A stretch of DNA of 8,767 nucleotides from Acidimicrobiaceae bacterium (GTDB lineage: Bacteria > Actinomycetota > Acidimicrobiia > Acidimicrobiales > RAAP-2), in the NCBI GenBank assembly GCA_003164275.1, contig PLSY01000108.1, positions 1-8,767 on the forward strand, read 5' to 3'. Made by a program: the position numbers and the translations under genes. Below the pieces are notes generated by a model. It searched no databases, was not told the origin of the DNA, and saw only the letters and a program-made list of their open reading frames with translations. This document shows positions 1 through 6,630 of the stretch, piece by piece (the first letter of the stretch is position 1; each line of letters opens with the position of its first letter).

Positions 1-2
1 AC

Positions 3-752
3 CGCTGGCTGGTCGAGGACTGGGGAACCAACCACCAGGACCGCATCTATGCCGCTCCGTACATCACACTGGCGGACCCGGCCTGGGCCATCGAGGAACT
101 GACCTGGTCGCTCGAGCACGGAGCCCGGATGGTCGTGATGCGGCCTGCTGCTCCCACCACGGCGGTCGGTCGTCGGTCGCCGTTCGACCCCATGTTCGAC
201 GGGTTCTGGCAACTGGCCAATGACGCAGGCATCCCCGTGGTGGTCCATGCCGCCGACAGCGGGATCTCGTCCAACGGCTACGCCGTCGACGGATTCGCCG
301 CCACCTTCAGCGGCGGCTGGAAGCCGTCCATCAAGTCGTTCGCCATCGAGCAGGCCATCCGGGACTACCTTCTGTCGGCGGTGTTCGAGAATCTCTTCGT
401 GCGGTTCCCGAACCTCCGACTGGCCTCGGTCGAGAACGGCGCCCAGTACCTGCCTGACCTCATCGCCAAGGTGCGGTCCACGGCCAACAAGATGCCGGGC
501 TACTGGTCGGACGATCCGGTGGACACCTTCCGCCGCCACGTCTGGATCAATCCCTTCTGGGAGGATGACGTCAACATCGTGGCTGACTGCATGGGCCCGT
601 CACGGGTGATCTTCGGTTCTGACTGGCCCCACATCGAGGCCCTTCCCGAGCCGCTCGACTACGTGCGGGAGCTCAAGGAGTTCGACGCCACCGAACGGCG
701 GCAGATCCTCTTCGACAACGTGCAGGAGCTCCTCACCCCGACCCCGACCTGA
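3..752 (+). CDS. Amidohydrolase family 2 protein, 5'-truncated by window edge
   Basis: The frame is open from the first bases of the window to TGA at 750-752, giving about 249 residues of the C-terminal part of a TIM-barrel metal-dependent hydrolase or decarboxylase (Amidohydrolase_2, relatives of aminocarboxymuconate-semialdehyde decarboxylase). Visible family signatures, in order, are RIYAAPYITLADPAWAIEEL, the barrel-strand motif VVVHAADSG with its metal-ligand His at 246-248, the segment RFPNLRLASVENGAQYLPDL, and GSDWPH with the conserved catalytic Asp at 621-623. The start and the N-terminal HxH metal motif lie outside the window. In this family such proteins usually act on carboxylated or aromatic-derived intermediates in the cytoplasm; the substrate cannot be read from sequence. 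The internal ATG at 129 is not the real start, because clear family sequence precedes it. It converges on the minus-strand small protein gene, with 15 bp between stop codons. Confidence 0.9.
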   Translation, partial: RWLVEDWGTNHQDRIYAAPYITLADPAWAIEELTWSLEHGARMVVMRPAAPTTAVGRRSPFDPMFDGFWQLANDAGIPVVVHAADSGISSNGYAVDGFAATFSGGWKPSIKSFAIEQAIRDYLLSAVFENLFVRFPNLRLASVENGAQYLPDLIAKVRSTANKMPGYWSDDPVDTFRRHVWINPFWEDDVNIVADCMGPSRVIFGSDWPHIEALPEPLDYVRELKEFDATERRQILFDNVQELLTPTPT

Positions 753-767
753 TCGCGTACGTCGGGG

Positions 768-941
768 TCAGTGGCCCCGGCCGCGGCCCCGTGAGTTGTG
801 GGCGCTCTTGTCGTGGTGCGTGGACTTGTGGCTCGGGTTGCGGACGTTCTGCTCGCGCTTGGCGTTCTGACGGCTGCGGCCGACGAACCCGCCGGCGACG
901 ATGACGACCAGCACGATGGCCATGATTGCCCAGATGATCAT
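768..941 (-). CDS. 57-residue single-span membrane protein
   Basis: A short minus-strand frame runs from ATG (941-939) to TGA (770-768). A good ribosome binding site, GGAAAGG, lies six bases upstream. The protein starts MIIWAIMAIVLVVIVAGGFV, a single hydrophobic helix beginning at residue 2. A strongly basic and hydrophilic tail follows, rich in Arg, Lys, His, Asn and Ser (GRSRQNAKREQN near the membrane, RGRGRGH at the end). The architecture predicts an N-terminal membrane anchor with a positively charged cytoplasmic tail. I do not recognise a named family. It is convergent with the amidohydrolase gene. Candidate regulatory inverted repeats lie upstream at 1088-1196. Support comes from the ribosome binding site, the clean hydrophobic-then-basic layout and the high GC at third positions. 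Function is unknown. Confidence 0.7.
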   Translation of the reverse strand: MIIWAIMAIVLVVIVAGGFVGRSRQNAKREQNVRNPSHKSTHHDKSAHNSRGRGRGH

Positions 942-1087
942 GGGTTCCCTTTCCGGCCCGGGTTCCCGGGACGCTGGGGCAGGCTAGCGGAGGTGACCGG
1001 CCCGGGTCGGCGCTCGGCCCCCCGGGGGGCCGATGCGAGCAGGTCGAGGCCGACGTCCGTGCGTGGCGGTGCTCCCGGGTCCGGAAT

Positions 1088-1125
1088 GTCACGGAAAGTT
1101 CGCCCAGGTGTCGCCGAACCGTGAC
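1088..1125. repeat. Two-part inverted repeat (stem-loop or operator)
   Basis: Outer arms GTCACG (1088-1093) and CGTGAC (1120-1125) pair perfectly, as do inner arms GTTCG (1098-1102) and CGAAC (1115-1119). A four-base GAAA bulge lies on the left side and a 12-base loop sits in the middle. It is about 150 bp upstream of the small membrane protein start. It could be an RNA structure in that leader or a dyad operator; the sequence alone does not decide. I do not recognise a riboswitch family. Confidence 0.45.
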
Positions 1126-1157
1126 GTCCCGGTAGGACGGGCATTGGTAGACCTGTG

Positions 1158-1196
1158 GAGGTTCTTGTGGATCGGGCGCAACCTCTCTCCAAGAAC
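1158..1196. repeat. Overlapping alternative stems
   Basis: GAGGTT (1158-1163) can pair with AACCTC (1180-1185), while the overlapping GTTCTTG (1161-1167) can pair with CAAGAAC (1190-1196). The two stems share bases and cannot form together. Mutually exclusive stems are what an attenuator or switch would look like, but short stems of this size also arise by chance in GC-rich DNA. Confidence 0.3.
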
Positions 1197-1277
1197 AAGG
1201 GGCAGGACGGTGTGGAGTGACGGCCGGGCGGTGGCGCAGGGGCAGGCCACCGGCAGCCGTCACTCCCCCACTGCACC

Positions 1278-1312
1278 CGACACGACCCCGGCCTCCCCCC
1301 GGGGTCGTGTCG
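1278..1312. terminator. Perfect 14-bp hairpin, possible bidirectional terminator
   Basis: CGACACGACCCCGG (1278-1291) and CCGGGGTCGTGTCG (1299-1312) are exact reverse complements around a 7-base pyrimidine loop. No T-tract follows on either strand. Actinobacterial terminators often lack one, so a terminator for transcripts coming off the minus-strand propeller locus is the most likely reading. A protein-binding palindrome is the alternative. Confidence 0.5.
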
Positions 1313-1479
1313 CGGTAGGACCCGTACGGCGGAGTGTCCCGCGCGTGCTGTCCCACGACGTGTCGCCTGCACCATTAGCCGGGCAGAAGGACGCGAGCCC
1401 GGCGGTCCCCGTCCAGCAGGGTGTTCCTCGACCGCCTTGCTGGCGCCCCTCGCTCCCGGTGTCGGGGAACACTTCGACG

Positions 1480-2403
1480 TCAGCCCGACGTCACGTTGAA
1501 GATTCCGGACGCCCCACCTGGAATCGAGCTCGTGGCACTCACCTGATCCGTGACCAGATTGATTGCGGTCACGTCCGGAGGAATGGGAGGTCCCACGGCA
1601 CCACGCGGCTACGTCCCACCGGTGACGTAGGTGGTGCGGCCGTCAGGCGAGAGCGCGATTCCAAAGAGGTCGTGGAGAATGGCAATCGGTGCTTCGGCAA
1701 CGTCGGTCACCAAGTTGATGGGTGTCACGTAGCTGAACTGCTGATTCCCGATCGCATCAGCGCTGTTGCCGTTGGCATACGCCATGCTCCCGGCTCGATT
1801 GAACGCCAACTCGCCGGCCCCCTTGGGGACGGTGATCACGTCGCCCAGGGCCCCAGTGACCAGATCCACGAGCGAGATGGTTCCTCCTCCATTCATTTCG
1901 ACGTAGGCCGTTCGACCATCAGGCACCACATAGACCGCATAGGGGAGGCCGGGCACGGTGATCGGCGTTCCGGCGACTCCGGTCGTCACGCTTACGGGCA
2001 CGATGGTCTTGAAGGCGTAGCCGTTGTCTCCTCAGCGCGCCACGTTGAGCGTCCGACCGTTGCCACCGGTGGAGATCGACTGGCAATTGCTCACCCTCGA
2101 GAAGGGTGCTCCCATCGATCCGGTCCTCAGGTCGATCGCCACGATGCCGCTCTGGCCGATTCCGTAGGCAGTCGTCCCTCCTGGCACCACGGTCACGGCC
2201 CGGACTGCTGGTGGATAGGCGATCGCACGACTGACCGTGTGACTCAACAGGTTGAAGAGAACCCAGCCCGACGCATTGGAGACGTAGGCAATTGCCGGTC
2301 CCATCAGGGCGCAACGGCCACCGCAGCTTCCGGTGGATGGCAACCTGCTCCTCACGCGAGAAGTCTTCCACGGTAGACACTCCAGGCACCGTCCCGGATG
2401 CAC
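1480..2403 (-). pseudogene. YVTN-type beta-propeller protein, broken by two in-frame stops
   Basis: One minus-strand frame carries about 300 residues of beta-propeller sequence down to TGA at 1482-1480, interrupted by TGA (2034-2032) and TAG (1611-1609). Propeller sequence continues in the same frame past both stops: after the first, GDNGYAFKTIVPVSVTT; after the second, DVTAINLVTDQVSATSSIPG. Blade motifs include AIAYVSNASGW, GGTTAYGIGQSGIVAIDLRT, VVPDGRTAYVEMNGGGTIS, VTPINLVTDVAEAPI and ALSPDGRTTYVTGG. The repeats match the extracellular YVTN/lactonase-like propeller type common in actinobacterial secreted proteins. No signal peptide is visible: recognisable propeller sequence begins near 2310, and the sequence from there to 2403 does not resemble a secreted N-terminus, so the 5' end is probably lost too. 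It diverges from the secreted-protein gene at 2443. Two nonsense changes without a frameshift suggest recent decay, or sequencing error. The stop positions are seen directly; loss of function is inferred. Confidence 0.75.
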
Positions 2404-2442
2404 CGGAGCGCGACACCCACCCGGCGTACGGGATATTCAGTC

Positions 2443-2883
2443 GTGCACTCGATCCGAACCGCAGGTCCTCGCTCGCGAAGGCTGACCCCGGTTCTGCTGA
2501 CCGTGGGAGTCGGATGACTGGTGGCGTCGTCTTCCACCACCTCGTCGGCATCGCAGACGACCAACGCTCCTGGGACTGCTCCCACCCTGTCGTTTGCGGC
2601 GCCTGGTTGTCGCCAGACGTTCGTTCTCCCGGGCAAGTTGGTCACTCCGTCGTCGCGTGACCCGGCGGCCGCGGTCGCTCCGTTCTTGCGGCGCGGGTCC
2701 ATTGCCTCATCGAACCTCCAGGCGGAACATCCAGTGGCGGTGGGCTTCCCTTCTGGTGGGTGGGAGGAGACCGCGGGTTCTGCCGCTCAAGCGACATTCT
2801 CGTCGCACGGGAGCGTGCTCGCTCTCCGCAAATCGGGGAACGGGACCTGGCAGGTCAATCGAGGATCCAGCACGGCCTGCTGA
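2443..2883 (+). pseudogene. Small secreted protein gene with TGA in its signal peptide
   Basis: From GTG 2443 the frame reads an Arg-rich start (RTAGPRSRR), a hydrophobic stretch (LTPVLLTVGVG), then TGA at 2515-2517. It continues LVASSSTTSSASQTTNAPG, a Ser/Thr-rich linker typical just after a signal peptide, and ends KSGNGTWQV...STAC at TGA 2881-2883. Without the TGA it would be a protein of about 146 residues with a Sec signal and a small C-terminal domain. That domain ends in the W-V...C pattern I associate with small actinobacterial secreted proteins. A TGC or TGG codon in place of TGA would restore it. ATG 2398 in the same frame is an alternative start, and GTG 2521 would give an unlikely leaderless version. 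No strong ribosome binding site is visible. Third-position GC is high throughout. I do not recognise a named family, and the call rests on layout. Confidence 0.5.
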
Positions 2884-3395
2884 GCATCCGTGTCCCTCCG
2901 ATCCGGCGGTATGCGGACGATCGGAGCTACCCGTGCGTGTCCATCAGCCCCTCGGTAGCGTCGTGCCGCGATGCAGGCGGATAGGTCGTGGCTTCGAAGA
3001 CTCGACAGATGGATGGACGCCCACCTGCTGGCGCGCAGGGTCGCAAGTGCGCTGCGTTTCGGATTCGGCTTGTTCGTTGCGAGTCTCATTCGAAGCTCCT
3101 CGCTCATCGAGGCATCGGTGACCGGAGGGGCCTCGACCCTGGTGTTCGGCACGCCGGTCTATCCGCGGTTCGGTCGGCGAATGCCGAACGGGAGTCCCGG
3201 GCAATCGGCATAGCTGACTCCGGACAGGGGGTCTTCGTCGCCGGGCCCCGATCAACTGTCAGCCGGAGCCGATAGCCGCCTGCGAGCCAGCGATGTGGGG
3301 CTGGGGCCGAGGCCATTGCACCAGTACCAGGCACCTGGAACGCTCGGAACATGGAGGAGGTGCCGCACCCCGACGAGGAGTGAAAGCATGACCAT
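2884..3395. other. No convincing gene; possible small frame and leader
   Basis: Several overlapping frames exist but none has a ribosome binding site or a recognisable domain. The best candidate is plus 2971-3213 (80 residues, ATG, with a mildly hydrophobic stretch ALRFGFGLFVASLI near the middle and about 74% GC at third positions). I would not annotate it as real. At the right edge, ATG 3351 opens a ten-codon frame, MEEVPHPDEE, ending at TGA 3381-3383, 12 bases before the next gene's ATG and in the same frame. This could be a small leader or the remnant tail of a lost gene. Confidence 0.35.
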
Positions 3396-4067
3396 ATGGC
3401 TGACACGATTCTGACGGAACGCGAAGCGTCGCTGGCAGTTGAAGACCTCGGCTGGCGGTACCTCCTTGACTGCCTCACCACCGCCGTCACGGTCGACTCC
3501 CTCTTCGACGCGTGCGAAGTCATCCGCGTCGCAGTCGACATCGCCGGCCCACAGGCGAACGACCACCTGCGCCTGCGCGCGACACCCGACCGAGTGGAAT
3601 TCACGCTGGAGACACGCGGCGAATGTCGAGTGACCTGGCAGGACGTTGATCTCGCCCGCTCTATCACGAAGGCAGTGCGCACGGCCGGTTACCAGACAGT
3701 CTCGCACCCCGCTCATCACTCGGTTCAGTCGCTTGCAATCGCGATCGATGCGATGAACATCCCCGCAGTGCGCCCGTTCTGGAAGGCGGTGCTCGGGTAT
3801 GACGACGTCGCTTCGCCCGCCGACCTGGTGGACCCGTCCGATGGCGGTCCGTCGCTCTGGTTCCAGCAGATGGACGAACCGCGCACGCAGCGCAACAGAA
3901 TCCATCTCGATCTGACCGTTCCGCACGACGATGCCGTTGCCCGAGTCGAAGCCGCCCTCGCGGCCGGCGGCCGGCTCGTCAGCGACGACCGTGCGCGAGC
4001 ATTCTGGATCTTGGCAGACGTCGAGGGTAATGAAGTCTGCGTGTGCACCTGGCAGGACCGTGAGTGA
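3396..4067 (+). CDS. Fusion of pterin-4a-carbinolamine dehydratase-like and VOC domains
   Basis: The 223-residue cytoplasmic protein has two parts. Residues 1-100 follow the DCoH/PCD fold pattern (LTEREASLAVEDLGWRY, then EFTLETR...VTWQDVDLARSITKAV). The usual His-His-Pro active site is missing: the matching stretch reads ANDHLRLRATPD with one His (H57). Residues 111-223 form a glyoxalase/VOC domain (IDAMNIPAVRPFWKAVLGYD, SLWFQQMDEPRTQRNRIHLDL, VEGNEVCVCTW). H170 and E214 are candidate metal or substrate residues, but the first VOC ligand is not obvious. Actinobacteria carry such fusions, generally annotated only as VOC family protein. A sensor, binding or modified enzymatic role is possible; classical pterin dehydration is unlikely. 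ATG 3396 is the first start after an in-frame TGA. The Shine-Dalgarno-like GAGGAG (3375-3380) sits 15 bases upstream, which is long. The gene stands alone. Confidence 0.8.
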   Translation: MADTILTEREASLAVEDLGWRYLLDCLTTAVTVDSLFDACEVIRVAVDIAGPQANDHLRLRATPDRVEFTLETRGECRVTWQDVDLARSITKAVRTAGYQTVSHPAHHSVQSLAIAIDAMNIPAVRPFWKAVLGYDDVASPADLVDPSDGGPSLWFQQMDEPRTQRNRIHLDLTVPHDDAVARVEAALAAGGRLVSDDRARAFWILADVEGNEVCVCTWQDRE

Positions 4068-4523
4068 TGCGTCGTAGCCGGCAGAACGCAGAGCTTGCCG
4101 TGTGTGCAGAAGCTCTCGAACCATCGGTTCCGTTCGAAATGGCGATCGGACCTCAGCCAACCGGGCTCCTGATCGGGTAGTCGTTCGCGCGGGTGGTTCA
4201 GAGGATCCGCCACCCTCGGCAGCCGGCAGCGCCCATCGCGTGGCAACCAGCCCGGTTGACGCTCGCCCACGGCGGCTCCGCCAGGCGCGGCGAGCGACCC
4301 GGGAGTGCGGGCAACCGTCAACGCAAATGATGCGCGCCATTCGTGCAGGGCCGACCTGCGGTTGCCAGCGGACAAGCAGTTCCGTTCGTCCCGACTGCCA
4401 TCAGTCACAGCGGCTCATCAGCGGCCCAAGCACTGCCCTCGGAGTGCCGAAGTGCGGCAGATCGCGGTCGGCAGACACCTGTGGCTGGATAGCGCGCCCG
4501 GAGCCGGCGACCGGGATCCCCAC
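4068..4523. other. Gene-free interval between convergent genes
   Basis: The fusion gene (plus) and pyrE (minus) converge on this stretch. All frames through it are Arg/Ser/Pro-rich shadows without domains or ribosome binding sites. Only small dyads are visible, such as GGGTGG/CCACCC around 4193-4212 and CCCGG/CCGGG near 4497-4515, the latter just past the pyrE stop and conceivably part of its terminator. I see no tRNA or mobile-element end. Confidence 0.4.
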
Positions 4524-5072
4524 TCAGGACCAGCCAAGTTCATCTACTCCGAACAGGGAGATGACTTCGCAGTCCAAGGCGTCGAGCTGAGGATGGCTTC
4601 CGCCACTCCGGTCAATGATGCACAGCACTGCTTCCACCAGTGCGCCTCTCGACCGGAGTTCTTCCGTTGAGGCAGCAACCTGACCGCCGGTGGTGATCAC
4701 GTCCTCGACCACCAAGGTCCGCTTCCCCGCAATGTGAGCGCCTTCGGCTAATCGTGCGGTCCCGTAGTGCTTGGCCTTCTTGCGGACAAACGCCACCGGA
4801 AGCCCCGTCGCCAACGACAGGGCAGTCGCCACAGGAACACCACCCAGTTCCAATCCGGCAAGGACTTCAGCTTCCTGGGGAATGAGCCGGACTGCATGCT
4901 CGGCCACCCGGGCAAGGAGATCGGGGTCGGCCTCAAACAGGTACTTGTCGAAGTACGTGGACGATTCTCGACCCGAGCGGAGCCTGAACCTGCCGGTCAA
5001 GCGGCACCGCTCGCCGATGAGGCGGGCGAGTTGTAGATGCTCGGAGTCATTGCCGCTCTCCCCTGGTGACAT
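4524..5072 (-). CDS. pyrE: Orotate phosphoribosyltransferase
   Basis: A 182-residue protein of normal family length. It joins orotate to phosphoribosyl pyrophosphate to give orotidine 5'-monophosphate, the fifth step of pyrimidine synthesis, in the cytoplasm. Signatures in order are SGRESSTYFDKY (33-44), GLELGGVPVATALS (73-86), the flexible catalytic loop FVRKKAKHYGT (95-105) with its conserved Lys and His residues, and the PRPP-binding motif TLVVEDVITTGG (119-130). ATG 5072-5070 is chosen because an in-frame TAG lies just upstream. No clear Shine-Dalgarno is seen, so leaderless or weakly initiated translation is possible. pyrE can pair with pyrF or stand alone; here it is alone, with the beheaded small gene and the IS3 element upstream on the same strand. 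The sequence is intact. Confidence 0.95.
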   Translation of the reverse strand: MSPGESGNDSEHLQLARLIGERCRLTGRFRLRSGRESSTYFDKYLFEADPDLLARVAEHAVRLIPQEAEVLAGLELGGVPVATALSLATGLPVAFVRKKAKHYGTARLAEGAHIAGKRTLVVEDVITTGGQVAASTEELRSRGALVEAVLCIIDRSGGSHPQLDALDCEVISLFGVDELGWS

Positions 5073-5129
5073 GAAGGCACTATGGCACCCATCCGGTGAT
5101 CAGGGGCACCCCGCCAATACTTCGTGGAA

Positions 5130-5330
5130 TCAGGGCTGATGACGACATGTCCGCAAATGTTCGCTGCCAATGGGGGAAACGGCGACGGTCGGCCGAGGGC
5201 CACTACGTCGTTCGATGAATCCTCGGGAGTTTGCTTCCTCCCACACGGGAAGACGAGGGCATGAGGTGCGCCACGCATCCAGTACCTCGTCGTAGGGCCG
5301 AGGGCTCGTGCCCAGCCATCCAAGGAGATC
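5130..5330 (-). pseudogene. Small DAWRTSCPRLPVWEEA-family gene, start removed at the IS3 insertion
   Basis: Reading minus from the IS3 edge gives LLGWLGTSPRPYDEVLDAWR, then TSCPRLPVWEEANSRGFIER, ending at TGA 5132-5130 (about 67 residues). I recognise this as a family of small actinobacterial and proteobacterial hypothetical proteins, usually around 70-90 residues, with the core PRPYxEVxxAWRTSCPRLxVWEEA and a winged-helix-like look. In homologues as I remember them the start lies only a few residues before the LL, so the element removed the start codon. The frame now runs into IS3 sequence and opens inside it, giving a chimeric N-terminus that is probably not expressed as such. Function is unknown. 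Confidence 0.6.
5328..5330. repeat. Target-site duplication ATC, left copy
   Basis: Three bases directly outside the left inverted repeat, identical to the three outside the right end. Confidence 0.7.
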
Positions 5331-5355
5331 TGGGCTTCCACCGGTCTGACGGACA
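5331..5355 (+). repeat. IS3 left terminal inverted repeat
   Basis: Pairs with 6603-6627 at 20 of 25 positions; the three conserved blocks are TGGGCTT, CCGGT and GACGGACA. Confidence 0.88.
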
Positions 5356-5394
5356 TCCAACATCAGGGGCACGGCCCCGGAAAGGATGTCCAAA

Positions 5395-5703
5395 ATGGAG
5401 ACCATGGAACGGAAGACGCCCCGTCCTCGTCGGTCCTTCACCCCGGAGTTCAAGGCCGAGATCGTCGAGTGCTGTCAGCGCGGTGATCGCAGCATCGGCC
5501 AAGTGGCCCGGGACTTCGACCTGACGGAGACCGCGGTGCGGGCCTGGGTGCACCAGGCCGAGACCGATGCCGGGGAACGCCCCGGATTGACCACCGAAGA
5601 GAAGGAGGAGCTCACCCGCCTGCGCCGGGAGAACCGCTCCCTCCGCGAGGATGTGGAGATCCTCAAGCGTGCGACGGTTTTCTTCGCCAAGGAGACCCGA
5701 TGA
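5395..5703 (+). CDS. IS3-family transposase subunit A (helix-turn-helix)
   Basis: A protein of about 102 residues that binds the ends of its own element. The N-terminal half is a homeodomain-like helix-turn-helix (RRSFTPEFKAEIVECCQRGD, then SIGQVARDFDLTETAVRAWV). The C-terminal half is a charged leucine-rich coiled coil (LTRLRRENRSLREDVEILKR) used for oligomerisation, ending ATVFFAKETR. I place the start at ATG 5395 because GGAAAGG at 5379-5385 is nine bases upstream. ATG 5386 directly abuts that site and ATG 5404 is also possible. The stop overlaps the start of the catalytic frame by ATGA. The frame is intact. Confidence 0.9.
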   Translation: METMERKTPRPRRSFTPEFKAEIVECCQRGDRSIGQVARDFDLTETAVRAWVHQAETDAGERPGLTTEEKEELTRLRRENRSLREDVEILKRATVFFAKETR

Positions 5704-6587
5704 AGCTGGACCCCTTCATCGAGGCGGAGAAGATCGCAGGTCACAGCGTCGCCAAGACGTGTGGTCTGTTCGAGGTCTCCCGTTCCGCCTACTACGAACG
5801 AAAGAACGGCGTCCCGTCGGACCGCCAGGTCGGAGACGCCGAGCTGACGAAGCAGATCGTGGCCATCCACGACGAGTCCAAGGGCACCTATGGCGCTCCG
5901 CGGATCCACCAGGCGCTCCGCCAGCGTCAGGTGGCCAGCGGCAAGCGGCGGGTGACGAGGTTGATGCGCATCGCCGGACTGGAAGGCCGGTGCAAGAAGC
6001 GGTGGCGGACGACGACCGTCGCCGATCCAGAGGCCGAAGCCGCCCGCGACCTCATCCAGCGCCACTTCGGACCGTGTCACGAGCTCGATCGTCGCTATGT
6101 CGGCGACATCACCTACATCAACACCTGGGAGGGATGGGCCTACCTGGCCACCGTCATCGACCTGGCCAGCCGCAAGGTGGTGGGCTGGGCGCTGGCTGAC
6201 CACATGCGCACCGAACTGGTCGAGGACGCCCTCACCATGGCCTTCGCCAACCGGGCCCCAGACGAGGGCGTCGTGTTCCATTCCGACCGCGGCTGCCAGT
6301 ACACGAGCCAGAACTTCGCCGATCTCGCCCGCGCGAACGGCGTCGTGCTGTCGGTCGGCCGGAAGGGTGAGTGCTGGGACAACGCGGTAGCGGAATCATT
6401 CTTCGCCACCATCAAGCGCGAGCTCATCGACACCCGGGCCTGGCCGACGAGGGCCGGACTCCGCCGCCACGTCTTCGAGTACATCGAGGGCTGGTACAAC
6501 ACCCGCCGGCTGCACTCGAGTCTCGGCTACCTCAGCCCGGTCCAATACGAAGCACAGCTCCACATCGTCAACCGTCAGGCAGCATGA
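5700..6587 (+). CDS. IS3-family transposase subunit B (DDE integrase core)
   Basis: A 295-residue catalytic subunit carrying out strand cleavage and transfer. An N-terminal HTH_21 region (SRSAYYERKNG, then KGTYGAPRIHQAL with RRVTRLMRIAGLEGR) precedes the retroviral-integrase-like core. The catalytic triad is complete: D136 (YVGDITYI), D196 (VFHSDRGCQYTS) and E232 (NAVAESFFATIKRE). Spacings of 60 and 35 residues fit the IS3 D-D-E pattern. The C-terminal YNTRRLHSSLGYLSP motif is also present. Its ATG overlaps subunit A's TGA in the sequence ATGA. It lies in the -1 frame relative to A, and that frame is open well upstream, so it can be made by coupled re-initiation or as an A-B fusion by -1 frameshifting. 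No damage is visible. Confidence 0.95.
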   Translation: MKLDPFIEAEKIAGHSVAKTCGLFEVSRSAYYERKNGVPSDRQVGDAELTKQIVAIHDESKGTYGAPRIHQALRQRQVASGKRRVTRLMRIAGLEGRCKKRWRTTTVADPEAEAARDLIQRHFGPCHELDRRYVGDITYINTWEGWAYLATVIDLASRKVVGWALADHMRTELVEDALTMAFANRAPDEGVVFHSDRGCQYTSQNFADLARANGVVLSVGRKGECWDNAVAESFFATIKRELIDTRAWPTRAGLRRHVFEYIEGWYNTRRLHSSLGYLSPVQYEAQLHIVNRQAA

Positions 6588-6602
6588 TCAACTGAAGCAA
6601 CC

Positions 6603-6627
6603 TGTCCGTCGAACCGGATCAAGCCCA
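6603..6627 (-). repeat. IS3 right terminal inverted repeat
   Basis: Reverse complement of the left end with five mismatches. It begins 16 bases after the transposase stop. Its outermost bases create the stop that now ends the ISL3 fragment frame. Confidence 0.88.
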
Positions 6628-6630
6628 ATC
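6628..6630. repeat. Target-site duplication ATC, right copy
   Basis: Matches the left flank. On the minus strand it forms the Asp codon (GAT) of the interrupted ISL3 transposase frame. Confidence 0.7.

Larger units (their letters stand above)
942..1479. other. Gene-free interval with strong inverted repeats
   Basis: No frame on either strand here looks like a protein; the long frames are Arg/Pro/Gly-rich shadows. What stands out is the density of dyad symmetry: a two-part stem at 1088-1125, overlapping alternative stems at 1158-1196, and a perfect 14-bp stem at 1278-1312. The octamer CGACGTCA occurs twice as a direct repeat (1475-1482 and 1487-1494) at the far edge, overlapping the propeller pseudogene stop. 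The interval holds the upstream region of the minus-strand small membrane protein and lies just downstream of the propeller pseudogene. Promoters could not be assigned. Confidence 0.5.
5331..6627 (+). mobile_element. Complete IS3-family insertion sequence, 1297 bp
   Basis: The ends are imperfect inverted repeats of 25 bp, matching at 20 positions: both begin TGGGCTT, then CCGGT, then GACGGACA, with short mismatched gaps (left 5331-5355, right 6603-6627). The outermost bases are TG...CA, as expected for IS3 elements. The 3-bp sequence ATC flanks both sides (5328-5330 and 6628-6630), matching the usual IS3 target duplication. The two overlapping transposase frames fill the interior and both look intact, so the element may still be mobile. 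Confidence 0.92.

Noticed and set aside
1033..2376. Long plus-strand open frame of 447 codons
   Set aside because: It is antisense to the propeller pseudogene, Arg/His/Asp-rich without domains, and lacks a ribosome binding site; a shadow of high-GC coding DNA.
4190..4215. GGTTCA-containing stem resembling a tRNA T-arm
   Set aside because: No acceptor, D-arm or anticodon arm can be drawn around it.
3252..4340. Long minus-strand open frame of 362 codons
   Set aside because: Lies opposite the dehydratase-VOC fusion gene, whose protein sequence is clearly real; no recognisable domain.
5475..6281. Minus-strand open frame of 268 codons inside the IS3 element
   Set aside because: Antisense to both transposase frames; its composition mirrors them.
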